Both the position numbers and the translations under genes were made by a program. From assembly GCA_022559985.1 (NCBI GenBank), contig JAFJTR010000021.1, forward strand, positions 310,001 through 374,000: a stretch of DNA of 64,000 bases, given 5' to 3'. This document shows positions 1 to 12,346 of the stretch, one piece after another (positions within the stretch are counted from its first letter, which is position 1; each line of letters opens with the position of its first letter). The stretch comes from Parastagonospora avenae f. sp. tritici 18332-5. Its lineage: Eukaryota > Ascomycota > Dothideomycetes > Pleosporales > Phaeosphaeriaceae. Under the pieces are notes generated by a model. It was not told where the DNA came from. It saw nothing but the letters and a program-made list of their open reading frames with translations, and did not search any database.

Positions 1-704
1 CGCTCCTCCATGAGGCCAACGCCGTGAGCCTCGTGAACCTCCTCTTTTCCGACCGCACCACATCGCCCGTGTTCTCCAAAGCAGCGCGGACTTCGGCGTC
101 TTCAAGGGCTAGCGGACCGGGGAAGTAGCGGCCAAAAGCAACCTGCCATGCGTGAGGTGTGGTGACCAGGTCGTTGAAGCGGCGCGACACGAGGGACACT
201 GCGGCGAGGTCGTTCGGCGAGAGATGGGCAATGGCATGAATCAAGACCTCTGCTTGAAGTTAGCACCTCTCCATTGAATCTCAGACAGACGCTGCACTCA
301 CCATTCGGCAGCTTCGCGATAGGGGAGCTCTTATCGTCGGGCCTCCTATTGCTCTTGATGACCTCGAACAGGGGCCCTTCGCAAGGCTTCTTAGGCGTCT
401 TCACACGCGCATTCTCGTATTCGCTGATTCTGTTCCTCGGCGGGGACGTCGATGCATCGTTGCCCTTCAGTCCGAAAGTCTCCACCGCGTTGCCGTCGCT
501 GCTGGTGGCGCTTGAGTGCGTCGCGTCGCCGTCCTTGCCACCCGACGGCGGCTCAGGCCCTCTCTGCTGCTCACCTGAGTGAGGCCGCAGAGAGTCCTGC
601 AAGTCATCGTCGCGGGGCTGTCCATGCTGGGAGGTAGGTGGAGGGTGAGGGGCGTTTTCTGGTGTGGGAGCGTGTTGTGATGCTTTTGTAGGCTCGGATT
701 GCAT
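1..704 (-). CDS. F-box protein, partial (C-terminus beyond left edge)
   Basis: Two exons are visible, 704-302 and 249-1. They are separated by a 52-bp intron (301-250) with a GTGAGTG donor, a TGCTAAC branch point and a GCAG acceptor. Splicing creates an F-box reading LPNEVLIHAIAHLSPNDL followed by VSRRFNDL and a Trp, the normal F-box spacing. F-box proteins link substrates to SCF ubiquitin ligases through Skp1. The first ~130 residues are low-complexity, rich in Pro, Ser, Gln and Gly. The start at 704 is chosen because it is the first Met of that acidic, disordered N-terminus; upstream in-frame Mets lie in sequence without coding character. The substrate-binding C-terminal part is missing, so the target cannot be inferred. 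Confidence 0.75.
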
Positions 705-1125
705 AAAACTTCTGGAGAGACTTTGGGAGTATGCCGTTGACCGAGCTCGAATGCGGTGCTCAGTCTGAATTGATTGTATGCGGACGCTGGGTGAGAGAGT
801 TGTTCGTGTTACTATTACGGAGGTTGCTTGGAAATGAAGTTTTGGTGATGACTCGGCCTCACAGCTTGGCGGGACGGGACTACTTCGCACGCAAGCGTGA
901 TGACGATGGCGAACTGCAGGAGCACTACTAAGCGTGGGGCAGGCGCGATTGTCTACTGGTAGGCGCACAGCTTGATGGGCCCACTCCACAAGTTTGCATC
1001 TATCACATGCAGCTTTGCCCAGCACAAACCTTGGACCATCACCAAGAGAAGTCACATGCATTCGTATCATCAAGAGTCAATATGCAAAATTGCATCTACA
1101 GAGAAAGAATACGGCCTGACTGAAA
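705..1125. other. Intergenic, no gene seen
   Basis: This 421-bp gap lies between the 3' end of the RING ligase gene and the start of the F-box gene. Both are on the minus strand, so it should hold the F-box promoter. I see no conserved site or RNA gene in it. Confidence 0.5.
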
Positions 1126-3968
1126 TCATGGCACATAGAGCCGCGAATATGCTACCACATTCGTCCGACAGCAGACACATGCCGTGTAGTTCTTCGATGC
1201 CAAACCCACCCGGCAATCATCACATAGCGACAAACAACCGCAAGGCCAGACAAGAACGGTCCTCGGCGACAGCTGACATACCACGCATTGAGGGCCTTCG
1301 GCACCCATGCCTTCCGCCCCAGTATCCCAGCTGCCTGCGTTGCTCTGGCCTGGTAGTGGCATGGCCGATCGTTTGTTTAGGATGAAGTCCTCGAGGAGCT
1401 GCTCCTCCTCTTCGGGTGACATCTTCACTGTGCCGCTCATCTTGTAGCGGGATGTGGTCAAGATCTTGGCCTCATCGCGTTCGCGCATCTGTCTGTATTG
1501 TGACCGTGTCAAGATCTTGGAACTCTCGAGATGACGTGCTAGCAGCCTAGCCTCCTCGCGGTCTTCGCTCGTCTTTGGGTCAAGCAGGTGTGAGAGCCGC
1601 GCAAGGTCCATCGTGTGATCCGATGATGGTGTAGCTTCCCTGCTACGCTGGTAAGTCTCGCGTGTGGGTGTGCGTTGTCCATCATCCTCGTCCGACCATT
1701 CGCTGTTGTCTGTCTCCGTGGCGAACGAGACAACGCTTGTAGTATCATCATCCTGGGGCGGCATGTAGTCAGTGCTGCTATCAACGTCACCCCACCGGCC
1801 TCCATTGCGCCACCATGAATATAGGTAATCGTCCAACCGTTCCTCAGCGACCTCAGTATCAGGCTCAGCATAGAAACCGCTCTGACGTAACCTCTCTTTG
1901 GCGAATGCCTCGACGTCGAAACTGCTGTCAGGACGGAATCGACTGCGATCATCGAGAGTCAGCCATGACTCGTTTGCAGGTGGCACCATATATGTACCAC
2001 CACGCAAATCCGCAGGCCGCATCTTGTCCATGCCCTGAGGTCCGGCTAAACGTCTCATCCACCTTGGTCGGTAGGCTATCCGGAGCTTTTCGAGTAGCGA
2101 CAACGTGAAGCGAGCGTGTATCGCTGCAATCAGCATGAATATGCTTCGGAAGAAGCGGAAAGTCAAGAAGAAACGATTCCTGCGCTGTGCGAGGCCGGCA
2201 GGGTCTCGATGACCTGTCGCCCTGGTGGCATCCGCTGCGCCTTTTGCACCCCGTGTCTTGCGTTCAGTGGCATAGCCAGATGTTGCGCTTTGGTTTAATG
2301 TGTCTCCATCGATGCCATCTACCACTTCGATACCTGCAGCCAAGGTACCGCTACGCAATTGTGGCGGAATGTTGGTCAAGCTCTGGCGGAACTTCCTGCG
2401 ACGGGTCACAATATCTTCGAGTCTTTTCTTCTCAATCCACGTCATTGGATGAACATGTACTTTGGTGCCCTCGTTAAGAAACACTGCTTCGCTCGCTGCT
2501 GTCAACACTGTGAAGCCAACCTTTAGGATCGCTGTGTAAAAGTCCTCATGCCAATTGATGGTCAGAGGTGTGGTTGCTGATAGATGAATGTTGGCATGAA
2601 GGTTGTTGTAGGCAACGGTGAATCTCTCTCGTAGAGTCAACGACGCAGGCTGGCCCGGTGGTGGGGATAATACTGTAATGAAGAGAGCTAGAACGTAGAT
2701 CAAGCCGCATGTGAAGATGCCAGCAAGAATCAGAAGATGCGGTATGAAACCTACGATGCAGACTGTAGGAAATCTCAGGATACCCACTGGTGACTGGCTG
2801 GGATCAGCAATCCGGCTTGTGAGCTTGACGAAGCTCCACGAGAATGTGGCCATGTAAGCCAGGCCCCAGATGGTCGTAGTGACGAGCCTGTATCTAGATC
2901 TCACGCCGGCGATTGCCAGAGCGTTACTCGTAAAATGGCTAATACTGGAAATGAGCGAAATGATCAGAACTTCAGGTGGAACGTTGACGATCTTGTTCAG
3001 ACTGGACCGAGGCATCATGAAAGACGATCCATCTGGTGTCCACATCTGCTTGGGCTTGAAGAAGCGTGTCGTATCGATAGCTAGAGGCCTAGTCACGACA
3101 GCCTCCGCTTCAGCAAAAGCGAGCGAGTGCTCGAAGATAGTCATGCCAGCCTCTTGCACGGGCTGGCGACCCTGAAGGGCACAGGACAGAGTCTCAACAA
3201 AGTGACTAATGCCGACCGAGAGAAACAAGGGCCATAGGATGGCGAGCGAACCGGATGGGCGTGTTGAATCGTCATCACTGGGAAGCATATTGGCGGCCCT
3301 GCAGGAGTCCTCGATGGATTCCCAGAAGAGAACCTTGGATGACGCTTGGTATAGATAGCCTCCCTCACCAGCAAAGTCGGTATCTAGCTGCCTTCCAGGA
3401 GCGCCATATTGCACTTCGGACCATCCCGGCGAGGTCTGACATCGTATTGCCTGGGCTATGCCTTGGATCTGGTACAGGAACAAGAGCAGTGGTGGGAGAT
3501 ATATGGCGAATCGTAGGTAAAGGCGGTCGAAAGAGAGAGGAATTCGGCTAGACGCATAGAAGTGGGTTCGATTCAAGAGGATTGCCTGGGCGCCATAATC
3601 AGCAGAGTGGTTGTATCTTTAAAGAGTGTGCTCACTATAGCAAAAGTCGCTATTGCCCATTTACTGGTGATGTAGCTGAAGAAGCTGGCCATGTTCTTCA
3701 GCGCCTGGAAGATGCCGATTTCATCCGGAGAAGCTACAGAACCGGAAGCTGCAGCGGCTACGGATTCCTGTATGAACTTCCCTGCCGTTATCGCAGCTGT
3801 GGTGTTTGTCATGTTGGCCTGGGTAGGCTGTGCGATGACGCTCCCTCCAGACCACACCAGGTCGCTGAGCGAACTCGCCTTGGAAAGGAGGCGAGGAACC
3901 ACCATGAGGAGGTCGGCCGGTGATGGGAAGTACGAGCTGGCGTTGTTGAGGGCTGCCGGAGCCTCCAT
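1126..3968 (-). CDS. Asi1/Asi3-like RING-finger ubiquitin ligase, multi-pass membrane protein
   Basis: Two exons, 3968-3636 and 3585-1126, give about 930 residues. The 50-bp intron (3635-3586) has a GTGAGC donor, a CTGAT branch point and a CCCAG acceptor, and it joins in frame into a hydrophobic segment. The N-terminal half has several membrane spans, for example around FAIYLPPLLLFLYQI, followed by a long acidic region. The last 45 residues form a RING: CVVCQLSPRTVL, WPCGCLSLCDDCR and CVCCRTNV. This ending and overall shape match the fungal Asi family. In yeast the Asi proteins sit in the inner nuclear membrane and degrade mislocalised proteins and Stp transcription-factor precursors. A start at 4034 is also possible and would add 22 residues. 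Family membership is fairly clear; the role here is inferred. Confidence 0.85.
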
Positions 3969-4612
3969 CGCGACAGCTGGCGGATGCCCGAGGATGCGGT
4001 ACCTAGGTACTGGACAGGTCGGTGCGCGGCGCAAACGTGAGCTTTACCGATTATGAAGCTCTATCATCTTCACAGCTCATGTGTAGAAGCCACGCTTTGA
4101 GCTCTCACAGACGAGTCGGAACTGTCGCGTGGGTTCGGCGTTGCAGTCGCGAGCGAGAGCCATCGTCATCTCGCGTATGGCGCATGGCCGCACGGACGAA
4201 TGACCGGAGAAGCCGTGCCGAACCTTAGTATTTCCAATATCCAGCTTGTCAGCAACTCGACACCAATGCACCACGATATCTACGAAGACGACACGCCAGA
4301 AATATCCTAAAAGACGCGTTTGAGCCAACATGTCTTTGCGCGACATCCCATCATCGGCGAGGCTACACATAAAGGGTCCAGCGAGATTCACTTAGGCAGG
4401 CACAGCATTCCTTCATTTAGTCCGCAGGACCGCAAGACATGATTGAAAACCATAACTCATGGTATTTATACCCAAATATGCGGGCCAAGTATGTACATGG
4501 AAGAAGTGAACACAATCATTTGCACATCTCAAGCTCCATCAAACCAACGTCGACATATCCATCAATCATCACACCCACCCGGGAGTGCCGATTATCTCGC
4601 GAGCGAAGCTGC
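3969..4612. other. Intergenic, no gene seen
   Basis: This 644-bp stretch lies upstream of the RING ligase and downstream of the GH12 gene. Reading frames here are short and lack splice-consistent extensions. I see no repeat or RNA gene. Confidence 0.5.
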
Positions 4613-5475
4613 TTACTGGTTGACGCTGGCGCTGTAGCTGGAGACCGTGTACTTGGTTGGGCCACCCGTGAATGGCTCAGTACCCTGCTGGAAGACTGCA
4701 CGATATCGTCAATACATGTTCTGGAAAAAGGAGGATCAAGAGACCTACCAATCAAGTGCTGGTTGTTGATGGGGTATCCCTGGTTCTGCGCGAGGTAGTT
4801 GAAGAACAGCTTCAAGTCGGCGTTGAAGGAGAACTTCCACGATCCGTCAGAGGGGATGAAGCTGAAGACCTTCATCGAGCCGTTGGGGCCGACGTAGAGG
4901 TCCCAGCTGTACCCAGCAAGGGTGACGGTGGTGACTTTGTTGCCGATTGGGTAGACGCCGCCCATTCTTGCGAGCCTTGGGAACGTTAGCTGATGTTTGA
5001 ACTATAGGTGTGGAAGTACTCACCAGACCATGAGTTCGTAGTCACCGCTGCTCTTGTCGTGGTTGGGGTCCGCGGCAGTGAAGACATCGTAGGCAACGTT
5101 GGCGCGAACGCCGTCACGGGGCTGGTAGTCCCACTGGATGTTGGTGGGCAGGCTCTTCACGTTGCTGACCTTGATGCCCCTGGCGAACTGCTTGCCAGCG
5201 TTGGCATAGCTCTTGACGTTGTCCTGGCCTCCTGACCACTGCCACTGGGTGGACCAGCTCACGCTGGAGCTGGAGGTACTCTGGACGGTAGTGCACTGGC
5301 TGCCGGAGCCGGAACCCTTGCCCCAGTTGTTGTTGTTGAACTCGTAGCCATTGGCTGCGTAGTATCCGTATTGCTCGCAGAGGGATGCTGCTTGACGGCG
5401 GACTGGAGTAACAGGAGCTGGGCTAGCGGCGGTGATAGCCAAAAGGCCGGTCAAGGCACAAGCTTGGAAGAGCAT
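4613..5475 (-). CDS. Secreted glycoside hydrolase family 12 endoglucanase/xyloglucanase
   Basis: Three exons, 5475-5024, 4975-4749 and 4695-4613, give 253 residues, the normal size for GH12. Introns are 5023-4976 (GTGAGT, CTAAC, CAAG) and 4748-4696 (GTAGGT to GCAG). A signal peptide (MLFQACALTGLLAITAASPA) precedes the mature start. GH12 signatures are present: LCEQYGYYAANGYEFNNN near residue 32, YELMVWLARMGGVYPIG with the candidate nucleophile Glu147, and GTEPFTGGP with the candidate acid/base Glu233. The MVW|LAR peptide exists only after splicing, which supports the model. These enzymes cut beta-1,4-glucan or xyloglucan outside the cell. Substrate preference cannot be read from the sequence alone. 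Confidence 0.93.
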
Positions 5476-6498
5476 ATTTTGATAGTCGCACTAAGTTGAT
5501 CTTGCTGGGACTCTGATGCGAAGGATTGCTGTCTTGTTCGCATATTTGACGTTCCGGCCCGTACCTTTATTCTCCTCACATCTTCCATTTCAAGATGATC
5601 TCCACCGACTGTCGGATCAGACTTGAAAGTTCCGAGTGATAGACATGGTCTCCACTTGGTAGCGTGCACCGGCGTCTCAAGTTAAACAGACCACCTGCTT
5701 AACATGATCTGATGCCATCCTTAGCACTCATCAAAGCGGACAAACTTGAGTGAATAGGTATTAGCAGGACGGACAAACTCTAGCCAAGCCACCTTCCGCA
5801 TAGCAATTGAAGGCATAAGGAAGAGATGATCGCACTGAATGACAGGGTGTGCACGGATCAGCACTAAATGCACCCCAGTCGTAAGTGCCGGTGGGATTCC
5901 CGATCCTGCAGAAAACGCGGAGAGTATCCTGGTTTTGTGGACTGTGTCACTCTATTTCCTCCGCTAGATGTGCACCTGCCCGGGTTTTGGGTGGACGTGA
6001 CAAGTGTGAGCCTCATCTAGATGCTCTTAGAACTAATCTGAGTGGTCACACGTTAGCAGAATGCAGGCTCGCTTGTAGTAAACGACCCTGACAGGTGGAA
6101 GTGAGCATGGCCCTAGCAAAACTGCTTGTGATGGTGTTGAAAAACGTTCGCTTCACGAGCAAGGACATGGCATGTTGCGTTTCCGGTGGCAGAATTGGTT
6201 ACCAATGGAGACCACTGAGGGGGCTGCGCCGAGATGCTTCGAGAACTGCCTTGCATGCTTCGAAAAAGTGCCAGTGTATTGGATGCCTAAGTGGCCTGAG
6301 TGCATTGATGCTTTGTGTTGCTTATATTACCCCAAGATCAGCTTTCTTCGAGGATCTTACCCATGGTTGGTTTGGGCCGCTTAGAGCGGTATGTCTGTCA
6401 ATCAAGGGCTTCAATGGCGACGTCCCGAACGCCAAGGAGGTGCTTAAACGACCTCGGGAGGGCCGATAGAGCAGCCGCCTCAGTCGAGTGTCTCTTGT
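5476..6498. other. Intergenic, about 1 kb, no gene seen
   Basis: This region lies between the GH12 start and the 3' end of the MFS gene and should contain the GH12 promoter. The frames present (about 60-120 codons) show no domain, no splice continuity and no recognisable homology. Confidence 0.5.
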
Positions 6499-8466
6499 TC
6501 ACTCATCTTGGGCCCACTTCTGTGTGATGGCTCGGATCTTCGCTCCAAACATGTACATGACCACGCCCATGCCCATCAGCGCTGCCACTATGCCCGCACA
6601 TGTGTTGAAAGCGCCCTCATATCCTGCTTTTTGGACGAAGCTGATAGACCCAAATGAGATGCCGAATCCGATGAACCCGCGCAGGGAGCAGATGAGCACC
6701 AACGCCGCATCGATGCGCTGAGGATAAGCGTCCATGCAGTATACGAAGCTGCTCACGACTATACCAACGAAGCCGAAATACTGTGACAGTTAGCAGGCGT
6801 CATGCGCGAAAAGGGGGTTTCAGAAAAAGGTGCACTGATAGCAGGGCTTTTGGGGCACTTTGCTGTTTGCTCAGATGACTCAAAGTCAGCACATATTTAA
6901 CTTACTGTAGAAAGGTTAGTAGGTTGGCATTAACAGTATTGTTGTAGCACCGCTTACCCTCGAAATTGATAGTAACTGCAATCCCGGCCCAACTCCAATC
7001 CGCTGGCGTTTGTGCAGTCTTGCCAAAGATTATCGTCGAGATGAGAATGGCAATCAGTGGGATGACTAGCGCAATGAGGCGATATTCAGGCTGCGAAACG
7101 CCGCCGTTTCTTTTGCTCAGCATTTTCGTGATCCAGTCAGATAGATGGCCGCTGAAGATTGGAACGGCTACCGCCGTTGCGATCTGCCCGGCGAAGACGT
7201 AGCCAAGCGTTTCAAACGACCACAAAAACGGAGGCTGTACGAGCAGCCCTGCAAAAAGTGCGGTCATAAGAACGTATATTCCAAGGGCGGCCGAGTTGCT
7301 GGTATATGTCAGGGTCGGGATGCAGGTACATAGCGACCTGATACTCACATGAAGACCAACCAGATGATGTTTGGAAACCAGATGATCTGGAACATCTGTA
7401 CCCAGCAATCGACAGCTTTATACCACTCAGCTTTTCCTTTCCATGGCAGCATGTCCTTGAGGAAGCTACGAGGAGCATAATTGACCGTGTCCAGCTCTCG
7501 CCTTGTGTTCGTCGTTACTGGAACGAGCGTGCCATCTTCTTCTTCGATACCCTCGCCATCTGCGTCAAGTCAATACGTATTCTCAAGGCAAAATGGTACA
7601 TTGACCTACTTAGCGCTTCAAGGGTGCGAGCGTATTTCGTCTCGGCAACAAAAACAATGCTGAGCACAGCAATTGCACCACTCAGGCAGCCGAAGATGCC
7701 GTACCACCATCTCCACCCCAAAGCATTAGCCAGATATGAGCTCGCAAGGATTAAAGCGGCGGTTCCCAGGGTTTGCAATGCGCAGAACCAGGCTACTACT
7801 ACGCTGTTCGAAAATTAGTAAAGCGACATGAAAAGTACTATTGTAGCCGCCAGCTAAGTACTTACCCTCGCTCGTGCAGGTAGAAGATTTCCTGGACAAT
7901 GATGGGACACAATGCCTCTGCTTGCCCAGCAGCTATACTCATGACATTCCGGCCTGCAATGTGAGAATTTAGGTTACCGCTGTAAGCGCACCAAAGGCAG
8001 CCAAACGATAGCACGGTGGTGGACAGAAGGTATACTGGTCGACGACCCACTGCGTGCGCTACTGGAATTGCAAGCAAGTTACCGACGCCCATGTAAAAGG
8101 CAGGCCATGTTGCCAAATCATGTGTCTTGGGATTGTTGTTATATGACGCCTGAACGATGGGTAAGATAGCCGATATACCAGAGACCATGAGATTTCCAGT
8201 TGCAGCGTAAAGCCCGACGATGACCAAGATGAACCATTTCTGCCATGTCGGCAAGTTCAGCGGATCTATGCACCGTCAGTACGATAAGATCAATCTTTAA
8301 TTGCGGATGGCTAACCTTTCGGATCATTCGTGGGCGTGGGAATGAGTACGATGCCCCCTTCGCCATAGAGCCTGATAGTTCCCACCACAGGTTTCGCAGC
8401 CTTCTTATGCGCGTCCACGTAGTCAATATGAGTTGCGGCGCTTTCTTTCGTCTCTGCGGAAACCAT
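6499..8466 (-). CDS. MFS transporter (DHA1/SVOP-like)
   Basis: Six exons: 8466-8316, 8265-7866, 7803-7610, 7559-7349, 7298-6959 and 6780-6499. They sum to 1578 nt, 525 residues, in frame. About twelve hydrophobic segments are visible. MFS signatures include GVGNLLAIPVAHAVGRRPVY between helices 2 and 3, and FSGHLSDWITK in the second half. The cytosolic N-terminus ends in DPLNLPTWQKW, a common lead into helix 1 of fungal DHA1 proteins. Four introns are ordinary (8315-8266, 7865-7804, 7609-7560, 7348-7299). The last, 6958-6781, preserves the frame only as a nested twin intron, described separately. The gene is divergent from a Zn2Cys6 regulator 420 bp away, which may control it. Substrate is unknown. 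Confidence 0.88.
6781..6958 (-). other. Probable [D1,2] stwintron (twin intron) in the MFS gene
   Basis: A complete 53-bp intron (6957-6905) has donor GTAAGC, branch CTAAC and acceptor CTACAG. It is followed immediately by TAAGTT at 6904. The base before it, 6958, is G. Removing the inner intron therefore creates a new donor, G|TAAGTT, for an outer intron ending at 6781 with CTGCTAAC and CACAG. Removing both leaves GAG|TAT in phase 0 and gives NFEYFGFVGIVVSSF. Splicing as one intron from the first donor, or keeping the middle piece as an exon, breaks the frame or hits a stop within eight bases. Confidence 0.7.
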
Positions 8467-8886
8467 GTTTGACTTCGAGCTTTGAGGTTGACCCTGACAT
8501 ATTGGTGTTCAGCACAACGTCCTTTTGTATGCACCCGGGTTCATCAGTGGGCAACATTGTCGCCGCTACTGCACATGAACGAGCTTCGAATAGGACTGAA
8601 GCATCGCGTCAGTCGCCCGTGGTCAGCCGTGAAGCCCAATAAGTCGAGTTAAAGTAGCGGATTGTGGAGGAGTGGGGAGCTGGTCTGGAGCCGCAAATTG
8701 TGGGGTAGTCCGAGCTAGATCACAGGGGGCTTTTCATCACTTCCGAGGTCACATGCAGCTAGTGACGGCAACGCACACTGAGATCGTACAGCAGCGATAG
8801 CCATGCCTGTGTGGCCTCGAGGCATCTTCGCACTCTATGACGTGCTAACGAATCCATAAGCGAAATCAGGCGAATTATTGTCAGCA
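8467..8886. promoter_or_regulatory. Divergent promoter between MFS and Zn2Cys6 genes
   Basis: This 420-bp gap separates the start codons of the divergently read transporter and regulator. It is the likely shared control region. I could not identify a specific operator with confidence. Confidence 0.5.
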
Positions 8887-11040
8887 ATGGACCAGGGCAT
8901 CAAGAACTCGCAAAGAGTGAGCAAATCGTGCAGCGAGTGCAGTCGGCGGAAAATCAAATGCGACAAAAAAAGCCCTTGCCAACCGTGCATCAAGCGGAAT
9001 GCTGCCCACGAGTGCAGGCGACCTATCGCACGGGTCAGAGGGCAGTTGACGGTTTACGCTGAAGCAAGTACCGATGGCGAGGCTGCCGAAGAAACATCCC
9101 AGCTTGAAGAGCTTCTACGACAGCGAGGCGCACTGCATGCTCAAATAGCTGAACTAGAGACCGCTTTGGCACTGTCGAAACCCTGTGCACACAGTCGCAC
9201 AAGTGCCAGCATAGATAACAACCAGCCTTCTGCATCACTCGAAGACCTCGTACCGGCTTTTGAGCAGTTCGATGTCGGGCTCAGAATCGGTTCCGCTAGA
9301 CAAACTGTCTCCGAGAGAGACATCGCTGATAGGCTGTATGAACCCGCCACGGATCCTATGTCTTTGCTCCTTCCTGAGCAAGACACTAGCCTCAGATTGG
9401 TAACCTTCTCCCTGCAGACACTTGGATGGTTACATTGCGCTTTGGACTCGGAAAAATTCTTAACGGAGCATGCTGAGTTCTGGCAGGATGCTCAATTCAG
9501 CGTCGCTCCTAGTCGTGAACGTCGACCTTGGTTAGCTTTGTACTTTGCAGTACTTGCCGTTGGCATCCTTTATTTGGACCCGGAAGAATGTCCCGATATT
9601 GTCGACTTGCCGTCGCTCTGCGTACCCCTGGATCCCACAACCAATGTCGCAGTCCATACCTCTCGTATCTGGTATGAGACTGCACTAAAAGAGATCGAAC
9701 GATCGTCAACTCCTGCTTTGCCAGTTGTGCAAGCTCTTTCGGTGCTGACGCTCTGTCATTCAAACTTCGGAGAACACACGAGAGAGTTTCTCCTCACTGC
9801 TTACGCCGCCAGCATGGCCCGATGTCTTGATATGCATAAGCTTGGCAGTGAAGCCGCTGTATCCACTGAGATACGTCGAAGGGTGGAATGGTCCAGTGTT
9901 GCTGAGCGCGAGGTTGGCCGACGATTGTGGTGGTCTTGCGTCATTCGGGACTGGTAAGTGTCTTTCTTAACGTCCATTTCTCATACCAGACGCTCTTGAG
10001 TATCTCACCTTGACCTTTGGTTCATAGTTACTACTTCTCTTGCTAATTGTATCGTCAGGCTTGGCAGCTGGTCGCGACCCCCTTCTATATCACCCGCAAG
10101 CTTCTGTTGCCAGTTTTCTGTGAAGAACAGCCTCGGTCATAACATCATACCAAGCACCCGATCTGCTCCAGGTGATTCTCTGTCTAAGAGTAGCAGTTCC
10201 ACTACCCCATCGCCAGCGCACTACCACTCCATCATGTCTCGACTTGCATACATATTCTATGTTTACATCAAAGCAAATACGCATCAAACGCCTCCAAAAC
10301 TGCTGAAAGCGATCGAGGAGATACAAAACTCCCGCCGGAACCTGCCATTACACCTCTCTCAGCACTTCCCAGCGAATGACGACGATAGAGAATGGGAACA
10401 GCAACACGAATGGGTATCGTTCCAACGCTATCTCATGACGATCGTCCTGGATTTTCTCGAGCTGGGTATTGCTCGCGTACTGGTTTCTAGGGACACTGAG
10501 GATGATCCCGAACGGCCCCGAAAGCTTGCGGTCGCCTGCGCCAACCGAATATTGCACAACTACAGCCTGCCGGTGCCTAGACCGTACAGGTTAGTTTGGA
10601 CTGTTTCTGCTGCAGTTGTAGCAGCTGCCGTGTACATCTCACTTGACATGCTTGCGAATCCCCATGAGTATAGAGACAACACCAAAGCACAAGCAATCGA
10701 GCTACTGAGTCATGCTGCCGCGGAACTAAAGAAGCATTCCGAAGTCGCTATGCATGCGGCGACGAGATTCGCAATAATTGAACATCTATTATTGCTTGTC
10801 AGTCAGGACCCACCAGCAGTATCTCGAACGCCGTGTACTGTGCATGATCTTATAAAAGAGCTCAGCGCTCCACATCAAGATGCAAGCTTAGCGAATCTTG
10901 AAACCTCGGTTCCGGATCCTGTGGCTGCTTATATGAGCTTCCTCGAAAATGAGAGTAACTTTGGACAACAACAAGCTTCATTTGTGGACATGCTGGATGG
11001 TGGAATACATGAATGGGATACATTTATGCTTGGTGTCTAA
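8887..11040 (+). CDS. Zn2Cys6 fungal-specific transcription factor
   Basis: Two exons, 8887-9953 and 10059-11040, give 682 residues. The 105-bp intron (9954-10058) has GTAAGT, a GCTAAT branch and a TCAG acceptor. The N-terminus has a binuclear zinc cluster with cysteines at residues 15, 18, 25, 31, 34 and 43 (CSECSRRKIKC, then CQPC). It is followed by a basic linker and a coiled-coil-like segment rich in Leu and Glu. The centre matches the fungal_trans regulatory domain (REVGRRLWWSCVIRDW). The stretch just after the intron, about residues 360-395, is less like family members, so an alternative splice site there is possible. It sits divergent to the MFS gene and next to a dioxygenase, as expected for a pathway-specific regulator. 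The start at 8887 is the first ATG. Confidence 0.85.
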
Positions 11041-11266
11041 GACAACATACGCCACCCAGATCAGCCAGCACATAAGATACTATAGCCTGGGTACCTTCGA
11101 TAATTCTGGGCCTTTTCCAAGAATTCGGATAAGGACATCCACCCTCTACTCACGGCATCACCCATCTATACCCGAGGTGATGTCAACTGAGTCATTCCGT
11201 TCCTCCATCGGATAGATAGTCGAAGATTTCTCTCAAAATTTACGCTTTAACTTCGCACTGTACCAA

Positions 11267-12346
11267 TCAATATGCCTTGACGCCGGCCAGTTTGAGCAGT
11301 TGATCGGTCATCTCAGGCTTCTCCAACGGCTCTGTCCGCTCCATAGGATCAATCTTTCCGTCAATAACGGCCTTTCCCTGCGAGTGGATATTGATATGGG
11401 GCCAGTGGGTAGTTGCTTCGAATCTAGAAAATATTTCTTTCTTCATTTGCAGATCTTCTCGCGAGGCCAAAGCTGCGGGAGTGTAGCATGCGTAGATAAT
11501 TGTCCGAATGGTGTCGGTCGTCGGATAGACTGCGTAATGCATCTGCCTGGAGTCCCAGAGTATTAGGTCGCCGGGCTCTGCGCACACCTTGACCAGTTTG
11601 CACCCTCGCTCCTCGTACCACTTCACGTCGGAAGGCTGGAAGGGGTAGAAGTCGTAGTGAAGCGCAGCCAATGGGCCCTTTGTCCGGTCTGGCGGATGTT
11701 CCTGGAAGAACTTATCGAAAAGCTTTGCGCTGCCTTCCATGACTACGAGACCACCGTCATCAGGCCCGGCTTCGGAGACTATTTATCAATTTAGCTTCAT
11801 TGTGTCAATATTGGTGAACGCAACGTACGGTTGATGATGCCTTGCACACAACTAAGGCCCTTTCGCTCAGGAGCTTGGTCTACATGTGGCCACGGCTTTG
11901 AGCCTCCCATACTACCAGCATTCGGCAGAGTCAAGTTGATGGTATCGAATGAAACGAGAAGCTCGTTGGTACCCCATAGCTTCTCGAAGGCAGACACGAC
12001 ACCAGGTTCTCTGTTCATGCAACCATCAGAAATACTCTTGAGTGAATCTGCTTAGAGCCACCACTTACTGTCTTGCCTCCCAAACGTACTTCTCATGAGC
12101 AGCACAGTAGTTCAGATACATCCCATTCTTGAAGCTTTGGGGTAAGTTCTCCCTCGTCCAAGTCTCTGGCTTCTTGATGTCGAAATCATTATCGAACGAT
12201 TCGAGCCAGCTCATCATCTTGTTACGATACTTGAGTGCGTTCTCCCGCGGTACCGCACCTTTCAACACGATGTAGCCCTTCTCATAGAACTCATCGCGCC
12301 AGTCGCCGTAAGTCTGCTTGACGGTGTCGTTGATGTATGGCGCCAT
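11267..12346 (-). CDS. Phytanoyl-CoA dioxygenase (PhyH)-family Fe(II)/2-oxoglutarate oxygenase
   Basis: Three exons, 12346-12069, 12010-11829 and 11778-11267, give 323 residues. Introns are 12068-12011 (GTAAGT/ACAG) and 11828-11779 (GTACGT/ATAG). The metal triad is readable: His135 and Asp137 in WPHVDQAP, and His234 in SRQMHYAVYP. Arg245, eleven residues further on, is the expected 2-oxoglutarate ligand. Family members hydroxylate lipids or fungal metabolites; the substrate here is unknown. It converges on the Zn2Cys6 regulator and is divergent from a CocE/NonD hydrolase, so it is a plausible pathway partner. The start MAPYINDTV is preferred over an in-frame Met 42 bp upstream, which begins a less typical hydrophobic stretch. 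Confidence 0.88.

Noticed and set aside
102..1073. Full 323-codon minus-strand frame at the left edge as one exon
   Set aside because: It reads through a clear intron (301-250); only splicing produces the F-box sequence, and the part upstream of 704 lacks coding character.
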